A stretch of 64,000 nucleotides of DNA from Strongylocentrotus droebachiensis (GCA_035222895.1 JAVYIG010002516.1:62001-126000), one strand, 5' to 3'; counted from the first letter of the stretch, positions 51,501 through 63,380 are shown. Notes: a model not told the origin generated them from the letters alone. Program-made: numbers and translations.

Positions 51501-54500
51501 GACCTTGGATCACATGGCCCCCGGTTCAAGTCCCATCATGGCACTTATCTCCTTTGGCAAGACATTAATCTACATTTGCCACACTCAACCCAGGTGAGGT
51601 ACATGAACACCTGGCAAGAAATAATTACTTGATATGTTACAGCGCCATAAAGGCAGCCATGCTAAAGCTGGGGTAATAACTGTGGAGCGCCAAGAGTGTC
51701 AAGTCTGTCAGACATGACGAGCAATTTACAAGAACCCACTATTATTATCATTATTACCATCGTCATCACTATCATCAGCAGTATCATCATCATCATTATC
51801 ATCTTCATGAACATCACTATTAGTAGAAGTGCTCATCAATCTTCATACTTTGCAAATAAGGCATAACAAATTTCAATAAACTACAAATTAAACTTTTGCA
51901 CATCGTTTAAAGAATATTTTCAGTATTATAATAAGCATAAATTCTACTTTCTTCAAAATAAAGTAAACTCCAATATTACATGAAATACTGTACAAAGAAA
52001 AAACAGAATATTGATAACCTGCTCACACAAAACAAAAATTTAAACAATGAGAACATTTCAGCCATATAGCCTACTTGTGAGGCTTATAGATACATATACT
52101 CACTTCAACCAAAGCTAGATATTTATCCTGAGGGTCTGTGGCAATATCAAAGATGTTCCTCTTCACATCGATGGTGGCTACAAGAAAGAAACAAAAAATC
52201 AAAGTATGAAAATACAAATATTTTTTTCTTGATTCATTTGCTGCTACAACTAAAACGATTAAAAGATCAGTATCTAATATCTGGAAGTAGTTGTGATCAT
52301 TTATTCGAAACTCATGATCAATTGAATAATGAATATCGGTTACATCTTTAGTTATGTTCTCTGGAATAAATCATCTATGTCTCAGTGCTATTATTACCGT
52401 ATCTACAATATCATAGAGCATTTCAACATGCAGTCCCTCAACTATGGAACAAACTTCCTAGTAATATCAAAGAATGTTCTTCTCTTGATCTATTTAAGCC
52501 TCTTTTAAAGTCTTACCTTTTTCAAACGTAATTTCGTACCATTCTTTATACAATACAATGTATTATACATGTAGTTTCCAGTTTGGATATTCATCATGCT
52601 ATTATGTTCTTATTATTTCATTTCTTCTGTACTCACTTCTTTATTTTCTTCTATTTCCATAGCGCTTAGAGACTTAATTTGCACTACATAAAAACTGAGT
52701 ATTATTTTTATTACTGATTATTATTTCAAATGAGAGCTGCACTAAATGATGGTGATAGTCATAGATACCTATAGGTTTGTAATCCGTAGCATCAAACGTC
52801 CTAATGGATGATCCAAACGGACTCTTCATCCTCTCCTCCACTAGCTCATCATCACTGTCAGATTGGAAGATAACTGGTGGAGAGAAACCATACAGGATTA
52901 AGTCAAATAGGTTAACAAGAACCATGAAACATGTTATACGGGCAATCAAACAATGCATATTCATGCATTAAATATTCAAATGATAAATGAATTGATATAC
53001 AAATATAGATGTTATATTTGTATGAAATGCTATCATAGACATCTTTCAAATTACAGCAATAATCACATCTAAAGGTAGACATTCAACCAATTAAACTGGT
53101 ACGAATAGGTAATTTGACAGTTTTAAGATCGCATAAATATTCAAGCATGTACTGCATGGTCTATCCACTCCTCTTTTATGACCAACAGCATGTATTACAA
53201 GTCAAATACACATCTGCAACAACAATAGCGTAGAAAATATGTGAAATTAGATCGAAATAGGATTAGCGTAAATGAGATTAGTAAAGAGAGCCATTCGTCT
53301 GCTACGAGTACATCAAATTCGTTTCAATCCATTAAATTTGTTTGAATACATTCAAGTTGTAACTTTCTACTTCTTATCTTCTCTCTCTTCTATCTTCCTG
53401 TAACTGTCTTTAACCTTACGTTATCTTTATCTTTCCTCTGTCCTCTGTTGTTGTGAATGTATGTATGTACTATATTTTTCTATATAAAATAATAATCTTA
53501 TTTATGCTAAGTATTTATTTTGGGATCATTCTCATAAGGCAATTTGACTTTTATGATTCCCCACTTCCTTTTATCTTATGTTGATAATGAACTATCATGC
53601 ATATGCTTTTGATGTTTTTTAAAAGAGAGTGAAAAAAAGAAATTAAATAAATGAAATGAAGCTTGTTTGAAAACTTTCAATTTGTTTGAATTCTTGTCAA
53701 CCATGCTTCCTCACTCACTCACCTCCATAGATGACAGTGCCTAAGCTGTTGAAGACGATACGACACTGGTCTAAAGCCGGTACTGTATGGAGCAAATGGA
53801 ATGTCCTTATGTCCCACTGAGGTTACATTGGTCAAGGAAATCCTACTCCATAAAATGCATGTCAATGTATTTCAAATTCAGATCTCTACCGATCCCAAAG
53901 CAGAAGATAAAAGTTATTTCAGAACTTAGAGGCTTAAGATGTAATCCTTCCTGCAGCTTGGTGCTGTTAGATCATAGGAGATACATGGAGGTTTCATCAT
54001 AAGTGAAATCAAACTCAACTCACTGGAAGCCCCTATGTCAAATGGATTTTATAAACTCATCCTCCTGTATCTTGCTGCTCTTAGTTACTTTAAAAGGCAT
54101 AAAATGTTGATTCAAATCATTCATATTTTCTATTATCAATGAGATTTCATGTTCTTCATGTGGAATTTATAAAAAGTCTAAAATACTTGAATTATTGCTT
54201 TTGAATATATATTTTATTTTAAGGCTTCCAAATGGATCTCCATAACTTTAGGTCCAACTAAGAGTTAAGTTCGACTTGAGATCTTTGTGAAACACCCGCA
54301 GCCATGGCAGAGTTCTTTAAAGGATACAATCTCTGAGTTGATGATGACTTCCAGGCCGGATGGATGGAAGAGCCCACCAATCTTGTTTTGGAACTGATCA
54401 AACTTGTAGATGTGCTTGGCCGACCGGACGTCCCACAACACACCATCGTTCAGCACCAGCTCGTCCGTGGGGTCAAAGGTCGCGCAGTTGTTGGTGTAGT

Positions 54501-56349
54501 TGTTGCTCAGCTGGCCATCTTGCAGGGTGAGGATGAGCTTACCAGTAGCCACATCGTAGATCTAGCAATTAAAAAGAAAGATTATTTCATCAACACAAGA
54601 TCCCTTTGCCAGCAAAGTATTTCACTTCTCACAAGGTATCATAAAGGCATGAAATTAAATTGTACACTTAAGTATTATTTGTAAAATCATTTATATATCA
54701 TTAAACAGGTTTGTTTTAGACCTCTTTGGAATCCATATGAACACAAAATATTTGAGATGGTTGGTTAAACCAATGAATACCAAAATCTAGATATCTTTAG
54801 CTGAAATCTATAGAAATTATGTGCTATATCATAGTCAAATTGTATCCAATGGATTAATGCGATGACATTAAAGATCTGGAAGAAAAGTTAAGGGGTACAT
54901 AAATGCAATTAAATCCTTTCCCCCCCAAAAAAAAGTATTTTGAATTTTCCTTACATGAGCTCTGTCATCTTTAGTACCGATGATACGATCTTGTGAAGCC
55001 CTGCTGAACTCTACATGGACATCATCATTGAAGGAAAACCTAAAATATAAATACAACAGTAACGAAGGTTAATATCTTCATAATTCTCTCAGTGAAATAC
55101 ATAGATTCCTCTTTTTCTAAATACAATGCATGACATACATACAAGTATCATGTTAACAGAATTTCTTAAATATTTAAAGAAAATGATACCTGTACACACA
55201 CCAGCACTAATGAAAACTTGAAACTTGTAATATTTACTTTATTACATTTGGGATGTCTCAAAGACTCAATTGATCCCAAGAGATCAGGGCTCTATTTCAC
55301 AAAACTTGTCATCAGTGACAAATGACATCTTTTGTTATAAGCTAGTGAAATCCTTGCTTCTGATTGGTTATCAGCAGATTTGTCACTGATTCTTGTCATT
55401 TGTCATTGAAAAAAGGCCTTGTGAAACGGGTCCCAGGAGCAACTTACTTCCTATCAAACGATGGTTCTGTTCCCCAAAGAGCAGACATGGGATGACTCCA
55501 GGTACTGGATGTCAGAACAAGACGACCATCCTACCATCACAAGAAAAATAAAAAATAAAATAAAACTTGGTAAGAGATTTAATTTGATTTGATCCAAAAA
55601 AAACAATGTGTTTTTACCTACATTACCATCCTACAACTACAAGAAAGAAAGAAAATAGTTCAACTTTGGTCAGAGATTTGATTTGATCACAAAAAACAAT
55701 GTGTTGTATCTGCCCTACCATCTTATAATAACAAGAAAGAAAATCAACTTTGGTAAGAGATTTGATTTGATCACCCTAAAAACAAATGTGTTGTACCTTC
55801 CTTTATGACGCACCTCGAATATGACCGGTAAGTCTTATTTGGTATTATTATTACATCTGAATCATTCTAATGTTCACTATTTCATCATATGATCTGAAAT
55901 CATATTAAGACTTTTCTTAAAACCATATAACAGTTGGGCTTCCAAAGACTCAAGAAGTTGTAAGTACTTCCACCTAATAGGATATGACACAATTGTGTCT
56001 TAGGGGCATATATTGAGGCATACAAGAAGTTTATGTCATTACTCTTCTAACTGTTTATGACCAGAGCTGCCAACCTCCAGAACAGAAAATCAGTAATCAC
56101 AAGGCTCAAAATCAGTAATTTGGGGTATAAATCAGTAATTTCTTATGCGGCGCTATGAATCTAAAAAAACGGCACGCCAACACTGTGCGGACGCATGATT
56201 ATCTGAAATTTTTGGTGATTTTACTCACACAAAGATGTTGAATATTGAATTTCAGGTCATCACAACACAGTTTATCATGAAAAATGGCTTCTATTCGCAG
56301 CACTCGCTACGATAAATTATATTTAATTTATTTAAAAAAATTAAAATTA

Positions 56350-56380
<31 letters not shown>

Positions 56381-59300
56381 TCATTTTTTTTTTAAATCCG
56401 TAATTTGAGACAACATTCCGTAATGGTCGTTAATTTCCGTACCAATTACGGGAAATCCGTACTAGTTGGCAGCTCTGTATGACTATTATTGGTGGGATTA
56501 TTATTAGTGATGTATCATTCCTTGTAATAGAGCAGTGTTTTCTTAATCAGAAAAATGTACTAATAACATGCAGGCTATTCGATAAGGAAACAAGACTACA
56601 GGTTTACTTACTCTCGATGGCTCCACTAATCTGATTGGTGAGTCATGGCAAACGTACGATGTCTCTTCCTGCATATAAAATGTACCAACAACAAAAAGAA
56701 TAACTAGCAATGTTCAGCAGTACTGAATACAAACACTATCAAAATGAATTGTTTACAAATAGCATGAAAATAACACTTTTTGGAAGGACGACAGAAAAAG
56801 AAGATTAGCTTAACACACATACATTTATACAAAAAAAACTGATGGAATTTTATATATAAGTGCAGGTTTGAAATATAGAAATCAAACAGAAATAAATAAA
56901 TCAAATTCAATCAAAATCAAATCAAAAGAGTGAAAGGTAGACACACGATATTCCCTTACATTTCCTGAGTATAAGTTGTATGTCTTGAGTTCTCCTGCAT
57001 AGTTCCCAAGCCATAAGAACTGGTCTCTGGGCTGTGTAAAGAAAGAAACAAGAGAGGTAAATGAATAAATTGCTGACAAATATATGAACTGATGTTCTAA
57101 TAAACTTTACATTTGCTCATCTAAAATGATCAATTAATAGGAATAAAGTAGGTTGTAAAAACAAAGGCCAAATATAAGATGCTTCACTAAATTGTTAAAG
57201 AAAGAAATAAAATCAATGCTGTAATTTTGCCTTTCAGTAAACTTTGAATATCATCTATATCATCCATAATTTTCTGCAACTCTCAAAATTGTTATGAAAT
57301 GTATCTTATTGAGATAAGTATCTCAATAAGATAAATTTCATAACAATTTTGAGAGTTGCAGAAAATTATAAAACTTGTTGCAAATTTTGCAAAATTGTAG
57401 CTATCTTCAAAAGCTTAATATTTCCAACACCCTACTAAACGTATTTAGATTAAATTGATATATACACAGGGTCTAGTCGTGTTTATAAATACTGCATTAT
57501 GTCTAAAAAAATGACTTACATCTGAGTGTTTGCTGAAAGAGCAACATGTAAACCAGCTATCATCTTCTGTATCACGGAATGTCTGCATTGGATGAAACCT
57601 ACAAGAGACAAACAAAATTATATCTTTCCTATGGGAATTTTTTTTCTTTCCTCTCTTCAAATCCAGGAAAGCTTGTTCCATCACAAAGATATAAAATTTG
57701 AACATATTCAATTGAAAAATAATCAAGTCTTAGATATCAACAGGAATAATGATTGCATTGAAATACCAACCACATAGAATAGTGTTACAAAAATGCATAG
57801 ACTTGGGTTGCTGCGGTCTGATTTCTGAAGCAGACAAAGACAGTATATATACGATGACACTTTCTTTTACCATCAATGGCAGGAGGAGAAAGACTATACT
57901 CCCATTATTATGATCTTGATCATCATATCAATTGCACTAGCTTTACATCACAACATCCAACCATTAATACTGGAGTACCTACCTGCTATACACAAAATGC
58001 CTTGAACACCTAGCTCCATCCCTTCCACCGTGTGCTGGGTATATCTAATACACAAGAATATGACAATGAAGTGGTAAGCAGTCTCAAATCTTATCACTCT
58101 TGAGGCTGATCATTCTCCTTGTGAAAAACAGGATACAACTATCAAGCTCACTGGAGCCAGAGTTATTTTTCAAATAGGACCTTGGCAAGGCTCGTTCAAA
58201 TATGAAGTGGTAAAGAGCAGATTTTTTTGTTTTCAAAACGTGTAAATGAATGGAAACTGCATGCAACAAAGGTACTACATGTTTTTACAGAGCTATGTGA
58301 CAACAGTAGACATTACTTTCAAAACAACTAATACAGCACATTAGATTTTCTTCTGTGAATATTGTATTACACATCAGTAGATACATTTGTAGAGATTCAT
58401 AGTTACGACCATCTTACTTACCGATCTCCTGAATAACCTAGAGGTAGCATTGATAGGTGCATTCTGTCTAAACTTGGGCTCTGGGCACTGGTGAGGTCTG
58501 TAGGGAATAAAAGGATGTATGCATTAGATTATAAGCATTCAGAATACATTATTGAAAAGGAAAATGTCAGATTCTTAATCATCTCTGATAGGTGAGAAAT
58601 TAAAGAAAACTAAGACTGTATCAAACTCTAAAATACCTTAAAATACATCCAGTAGCCCACAATATATCATAACATTTTAACAATTACCTAAAAAAGTAAA
58701 CAGGATGATTAGCTAGCATCATACAATCTCCCTGAATAATTAATAAGGTCTCCAAAAGGCATTTGACTGTGGGTGTGAGTAAACAAGACTTGGTTTAAAA
58801 GGATTTACATTTCATAATATTTTCATTACTTCAGAATCTGTACAGTATATTCATTCAACCCTGACAACATAGCCCCACAATCGCCTTTTTTTAGCAGAGA
58901 GACAAGTCAGAGATTTTTACCCTGTTCTTAAAAACAAAGATTTATGAAGAAACTTGAGATTGAGGTCTAGGACGAAAAGCACTAAATTTAGTACTTCACG
59001 TCCTATCTGAGGGACTGGGTGCACAACACTACTTACTCTAGGAGAGAGAATGAAGGGCAGGCTACAACAGGGTTGCTACAGTGCGCATGCTGTTCTCTGA
59101 GGTACTGTGATACAATGATATCAAGGCTTGGCGGTGACTTGCATGGCCGTGATGATGCAATATTTCCTAACGATAAGGCCCGTTTCGATTGGCCGAGAGG
59201 GGTCAGGTGACTGTGGCTTGATTTCTCCCTGATGACTCGTCTTCTGGGTGCATTCTACAATGTGGCAGAGATAGATAAATTGAATATTCACATTGCTGCT

Positions 59301-59852
59301 CTTGATCTCAACATCACTTCATCAGGCTAATAATTTATTGTAAAAATTCTGTTTACTCCACAATCACAACTTCTATTCACATATGATGCTAAAATGGAAT
59401 ACTTCTATCAATATCTTCAGTGAAAGAGGCATATGGAAAAAGAAAACAAAGAGAACTTCAGATGATAACAGAAATGGCATGGACAGAAGATTGCATGTCT
59501 TAATGCTTATGGGAACCAAGTGGTCCCTGTATTAAGCCTAAGGGAATTAGAGAATTCAGTAGTCAACAGGTTAAAATTACATGTGCTTCTCGATTACAGC
59601 ATACCTGCCAACATTTGAAAATGAGAACTAAGAATTTTTAGCACGGTACGTCTTCAAAAATAAGAAATCTGTACCCTTAACAGGCGTTCGCACATGCAGC
59701 GGCAGTGTAACTGGCAATACGTGGCAATACGTGGTAAATCTGTGCAAAAAAGCGAACTACAAATTCGCTGCTCAATCATGCAGCCCTTCAACGCACGCAA
59801 TAATTAAACTCTCACATCGCGGCATATGATAAAACAAGCTTAATTTGGCTTA

Positions 59853-59888
<36 letters not shown>

Positions 59889-61774
59889 AAAAAATGAAAA
59901 TCCGGGATATCCCGCATTTTGGGGTCCTCAAAATCCAGAAAACAAGATATTCCGGATTATTCGAGAGGGTTGGCTGGCAGGTATGTTACAGCATGAAACT
60001 TGAGCATTTGGTTTCCAATTCGGTTTTAATCTACATGTTATCATATTACAATACAAGAAGACTGGCACTTGAATAGCATACCTACATACAAAACATGTGA
60101 TGTTCTGAAGGGGTTACAGGCACCTGTAGTTTTTTTAATTTTTATAAAGACAACCCAAGGGAGACAAGTAAAGTGGTCTTTATAGGCAGGTGGTCTATAG
60201 TACATATTTCAATGAGAAACCATTTTCAAGGGATACAAAAATATGGTCTTTGTAGACAGAAGGTCACCAAAGCAGGTTTGACTGTATCTATAAATCTGTA
60301 CACGAATGTGATGAAACACTCACCCTGGCACTTGAAGGCGAGGCTCTCGAGTCTGGACCAAACACTATCCTAGGAGGCAATGATGCGGTACTGGTATTGG
60401 TAGGAGTCCCAGAGGAGGTTGATGGCTGGTTGATGACTGGATCTGACTGGCTGGATGATGATGACGATGCTGCTGCTGAGCCGTGACCAAGGTGTATGTT
60501 TCTCAATGATCGAGACTAAGACAAAATGATACAATACATTTTCAGATGATGGCTTCAAGCTCTGACAGAAGAGTATGGATGCGTTCTTGATGTGACTTGC
60601 GTTTTTTTCTTTTTTTCTTTGCTTCAGTATTTGGTGAACTAGTAACAGTGTCATTTAACCTGTAATTCATTATTCGTATTGAAAGATAGTGAATCACTTG
60701 ACTTTCCACCACAGCTTTCATTAGGGGTAAAAGGTGACGTTACTATTCACATTGTGCAGCATATATAAGGGTTCTTCTATCAATGTTCGCAAGGGGGTGG
60801 AATCCAATCTAGAACAATCATCACCATGCATAGTCGATGCCTATTGGAAGACTGCCTTGTTATAGTGGATGGACAATTTTGTTCAAATAGGCCTTATTAA
60901 AAACAAAATGCTGGTGAATAATACAACTTGGGACTCTAAGCTATCAAGACTATCCAAGGGAGGGGGTCACAAGCACCCACATACTGACATGGCTTTAGAT
61001 AAGGAAATTCCTTCGGAGCTGATCAGGTGGTAGGACTAGCAGGTTAAAACAACATACTTACTGTGGTAGGTGTTAATTGCAATGATGATACCGCTGAGGA
61101 TGTAGAATGATTAGCTAAACGAAGACCAGCTTCCCTCTCAAGAATTTTGGCTGTCTCTCCAAGACCTGCAATATAATAATTAGCAAAGAACATCAAGCTT
61201 ATAATGTTTCATGTAAAGGTACATGTACTTTGAAAAAATACAAACACATGAACAGTTCCGCTTTTTATCATGTAACCTGTGCTGTTCAAATATATAGCGT
61301 GAACAAGGCTGGTAGAGCACCATAGAAAATGATCAAATCACACAAAAACACCCACATCGCAGACTCTCATAGACACACACACACAGAGCATTTGTAAAGC
61401 ATATGTTGTGAATGCTGTGCTGAATTGACTTTTTGGGAGGTTCAGATTTCTGCTACAAAATAATCATTTATTCGGTCATGTGCAAATGGCAACATATACC
61501 CCATCAATGTTTCTGTATTTTTCTTAACCTTTACAAGCTGTTATTGGGTGGGGTGAAATGGTGAACACAAAAAAGTACAAATTTCAAGGGTCATCTCATG
61601 GTCTAAAAGGCCTATGAGGTTCTATCTCACCTTGTCCCCTGAGATGATTATGAATGAGCTGCAGTAATTCCTTGTTGTCATATCTGATCTTGGTTTGTGC
61701 CACAATGTTAGCCTTATGAATCTTGGACAGTGTAGCATCAGCTCCTAGAGACATTGCCTTCCCAGTCACTCTCT
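48451..61774 (-). CDS. DCAF1: DDB1- and CUL4-associated factor 1 (VprBP), C-terminal half, 18 exons
   Basis: Substrate receptor of CUL4-DDB1 (and EDD/UBR5) ubiquitin ligases; nuclear in other animals. Exons in transcription order: 61631-61774, 61062-61165, 60324-60515, 59037-59254, 58422-58497, 57983-58044, 57520-57598, 56960-57031, 56612-56668, 55448-55530, 54955-55039, 54328-54561, 53723-53816, 52769-52873, 52104-52177, 51314-51418, 49875-50121, 48451-48533. Phases match throughout, giving about 2114 nt and 704 residues against about 1507 in human, so the N-terminal armadillo-like half lies upstream, outside the window. Order seen: LisH, Ser/Pro linker, [22 protein letters not shown]40 propeller with both WDXR motifs, [20 protein letters not shown], then an Asp-rich tail. 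The first exon listed has the least certain 5' boundary. The exon at 59037-59254 is coded in a frame that lacks its own ATG. Nearly every intron carries a transposon. Confidence 0.95.
49263..49820. mobile_element. TTAA-flanked MITE, perfect 20-bp termini (family K2)
   Basis: TTAA at 49259-49262 and 49821-49824. Termini AGGGATAGTTGAGTTCTGTT and its exact reverse complement. 558 bp with no transposase frame; a non-autonomous, probably young copy in the last DCAF1 intron. Confidence 0.88.
49875..50121 (-). CDS. DCAF1: DCAF1 acidic tail exon
   Basis: An 82-codon exon beginning [20 protein letters not shown] and ending FLFHEDS. It is dominated by Asp/Glu, with an NGGGGG break and a run of nine Asp. 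An acidic C-terminal tail is a DCAF1 family feature. The GAT/GAC triplet repeats make its length likely to vary between alleles. Confidence 0.9.
50642..50825 (+). repeat. Dispersed repeat family R3, copy 3 (DCAF1 intron)
   Basis: Same ordered blocks as 17018-17195 (CTTGTAGCTACTTGCTCCCT, CCTGTTGGTCCCCCATGATC). Continues directly into the inverted repeat at 50848. Confidence 0.75.
50848..51151. repeat. Imperfect inverted repeat with ~135-bp arms
   Basis: The left arm, from AAATGCATAGCTGGGATTAT (50849), is mirrored by the right arm ending CTCAGCTATGCATTT (51150). Shared blocks include GTAGACCATGTTTGTTG, GCAAAACAT and GAGCTGCCATCTTG. The loop is about 25 bases. It lies in the DCAF1 intron before the acidic exon and directly after a dispersed repeat copy (50642-50825), possibly as one compound foldback element. 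Confidence 0.75.
51466..51762 (+). mobile_element. tRNA-derived SINE copy
   Basis: Head GGAAGTGTCGTGGTTTAGTG with a B-box-like GGTTCAAGTCC at 51523-51533, an unrelated body, and an ATT-rich tail. A pol III SINE layout. It lies in the DCAF1 intron between 51418 and 52104. Confidence 0.75.
52390..52733 (+). mobile_element. LINE 3' end (ORF2 tail and 3' UTR) in a DCAF1 intron
   Basis: A frame around 52412-52530 reads [20 protein letters not shown] and ends LLKSYLFQT then stop, the ORF2 C-terminal signature of CR1/L2-like LINEs. The following GCGCTTAGAGAC...CTACATAAAA and AT-rich tail match typical L2-type 3' ends. Antisense to DCAF1 and ending about 35 bases from exon 52769-52873. Confidence 0.8.
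53723..54561 (-). CDS. DCAF1: DCAF1 WD40 exons with the two DDB1-binding WDXR motifs
   Basis: Exon 54328-54561 encodes [13 protein letters not shown] through [10 protein letters not shown] and contains LWDVRS. Exon 53723-53816 starts with Trp, giving IWDIRTF across the junction. The paired WDXR motifs on adjacent blades are the DDB1-docking signature of DCAF proteins; both arginines are intact, so this protein should assemble into a CUL4 ligase. Confidence 0.93.
55286..55434. mobile_element. MITE with GTTTCACAAA termini, copy 2 (DCAF1 intron)
   Basis: About 85-90% identical to 25441-25588 by eye, same orientation. Ends 14 bases before the DCAF1 exon at 55448. Confidence 0.82.
56062..56477. 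mobile_element. MITE with CAGAGCTGCCAAC termini and 6-bp TSD, copy 1
   Basis: Perfect 13-bp terminal inverted repeats CAGAGCTGCCAAC/GTTGGCAGCTCTG. Target duplication TATGAC at 56056-56061 and 56478-56483. The interior has repeated AATCAGTAAT and TCCGTAAT motifs around a long poly-A stretch. The CAGAG start resembles hAT ends, but hAT duplications are usually 8 bp, so the superfamily is open. It lies in a DCAF1 intron. Confidence 0.9.
57267..57369. repeat. Near-perfect ~50-bp-arm palindrome in a DCAF1 intron
   Basis: TAATTTTCTGCAACTCTC onward (57268) is matched by its reverse complement ending near 57368, with essentially one mismatch per arm and a loop of a few bases around 57315. It lies in the 488-bp intron between exons 57520-57598 and 56960-57031, on transcribed DNA, so the pre-mRNA would carry a stable hairpin. 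Confidence 0.88.
59600..59985. mobile_element. Related MITE, CATACCTGCCA termini, 6-bp TSD
   Basis: Termini CATACCTGCCA/TGGCAGGTATG, perfect over 11 bp. Target duplication TTACAG at 59594-59599 and 59986-59991. Interior poly-A tract (59855-59886) and GGGATATCCCG palindrome. The terminus shares the CTGCCAAC core and the 6-bp duplication length with the CAGAGCTGCCAAC family. Confidence 0.88.
60115..60286. mobile_element. TA-flanked MITE, copy with decayed left end
   Basis: Right end GCAGGTTTGACTGTA is identical to the 47901 copy. The interior has AGTGGTCTTTATAGGCAGG; the left terminus is not clear. It lies in the DCAF1 intron next to exon 60324-60515. Confidence 0.6.
61062..61774 (-). CDS. DCAF1: DCAF1 LisH dimerisation motif (two exons)
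   Basis: Exons 61631-61774 and 61062-61165 join as [19 protein letters not shown] then [15 protein letters not shown], the LisH pattern (helix, LIxxHL, G-L-xET, A-x-xLxxEAGL). In DCAF1 this motif mediates oligomerisation. The phase-1 intron falls inside the motif, between the Q and G codons. Confidence 0.9.
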
Positions 61775-61860
61775 CTGTCAGGGTAAACACATTCAAAACG
61801 AGGTTGCAGTGAGAAGTGAACAAAATCCCAAGGTACAATCAATGTACGTTTACTCTTTAA

Positions 61861-62369
61861 AGGTAAAGATCAGTTTTGGTCATGCGATTGCATTGTGAAA
61901 GCAACGTTGAGGAATCGATCAGAAAAGGTTGATCATCTAGCATTTAAGTATTGGTGTGTACTGCAAGGTTCTGGAATCAAAAAATGATAAGAAATTTGGC
62001 CCACCCTTCAAAAGTTACAAGCACTGTACACAGACAGATGTATATGGGACTACGCGACACATGCGCAGAGCTGCCAACCTCCAGAACAGAAAATCAGTAA
62101 TCACAAGGCTCAAAATCAGTAATTTGGGGTATAAATCAGTAATTTCTTATGCGGCGCTATGAATCTAAAAAAACGGCACGCCAACACTGCGCGGATGCAT
62201 GATTATCTGAAATTTTTGGTGATTTTACTCACACAAAGATGTTAAATATTGAATTTCAGGTCATCACAACACAGTTTATCATGAAACATGGCTTCTATTC
62301 ACAGCACTCGCTACGATAAATCATATTTAATTTATTTTAAAAAAAAATTTAAAAAAAAAAAAAAAAAAT

Positions 62370-62413
<44 letters not shown>

Positions 62414-62538
62414 TTTTTTTTTTAAATCCGTAATTTGAGACAACATTCCGTAATGGTCGTTAATTTCCGTACCAATTACGGGAAATCCGTACTAGTTGGC
62501 AGCTCTGCATGCGCGATATCTATCAGGTCCAAATCATC
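61861..62538. mobile_element. TTAA-family MITE (K1), right-truncated and interrupted
   Basis: Left flank TTAA at 61857-61860, then AGGTAAAGATCAGTTTTGG and close identity to 27010-27250. It is split by the MITE at 62066-62507 and stops at about 62538, losing its right terminus at the edge of the GC-rich island. Confidence 0.8.
62066..62507. mobile_element. MITE with CAGAGCTGCCAAC termini, copy 2, nested
   Basis: Same 13-bp termini and interior as copy 1 (differing mainly in A-tract length). Target duplication CATGCG at 62060-62065 and 62508-62513. It is inserted into a TTAA-flanked MITE copy (61861-62538); the paralogous uninterrupted site is at 27221-27228. Confidence 0.92.
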
Positions 62539-62539
62539 A

Positions 62540-63180
62540 CTATAAGTAATACGCTAAGGCTCCGCGGGGGGCGCGACGTCTCCGCCAGCCTTTGTATTCT
62601 ATTGTTTTTTAATGAGATCGCCGACCCAAGTTGGTGCAGCTATCTCCTCCTGAACCCTCCCCTTGGGGTACCCGTGCCCGGTGCCATCGTCCGCGGGAGG
62701 GTCAACTCTGTCGAATTGGCTATACTCCGCCCGAGGTCCTCCTCCGTGTCGACGTCCAGGGCGAAAACAGACGCGATATGCATAATGCATGATATGCGTG
62801 ACGACAGAGATACCTCATGGATATTCAACATAACATCCGTAGACACACGACCGATGACTATCCACTCACATTAAGTTGCGTATTAAATGCACGCTGAATG
62901 GGTACGACTTACCCCGTGTTAGGTATCTTCCTATATGATATTCTCTATATAGACTGCAAGCCGCCGCGCGCCGATCACACTCATTTCTTTGTAGTTCTCA
63001 AAGAGACACACAACAGCTGACCAACCACTCACATTATGTTGCGTATTAAATGCTCTATGCAAAGGGCGGGATCACCGAGAGTAAAGCGTCTTGCTATAGG
63101 GTGTGCTTTGTACTAGCAGCGCTGAACGAGCCAGAGCTGATACACGGGGCTAATTCCCGTCGACGTCCAAACTTAGAGAC
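62540..63180. other. GC-rich unassigned island at the right end
   Basis: It begins exactly where the truncated TTAA-family element ends (about 62538). CpG-rich and compositionally unlike the surrounding AT-rich introns. It contains a 29-base direct repeat, CCACTCACATTA(A/T)GTTGCG plus TATTAAATGC, at 62862-62890 and 63025-63053 with one mismatch. Short open frames exist on both strands but none is recognisable. No DCAF1 exon could be found here. Confidence 0.4.
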
Positions 63181-63380
63181 CTATTTCCATCATGATTGCC
63201 GCGATTTGTATATAGTTTTTGTGAATGGAGGTATGAAATCAAAGCTTATTTTGTGATTACTACGGCCATGTATACTGAACTTTGATTATCATTTTCGAAA
63301 GGAAAGTTTTCACAAGAAAACCATTGGACTGACAGTTCAGTCGCAAGCTGCCTTCAATCAACACGCAGTGCAGTGTGTGT

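Noticed and set aside
59019-59210. Plus-strand frame over the DCAF1 exon at 59037-59254
   Set aside because: Shadow of the real minus-strand exon, whose frame continues in phase with its neighbours.
62599-62874. Arg/Pro-rich frames in the GC-rich island as a missing DCAF1 exon
   Set aside because: No similarity to the DCAF1 armadillo region, and both strands are open because of GC content.
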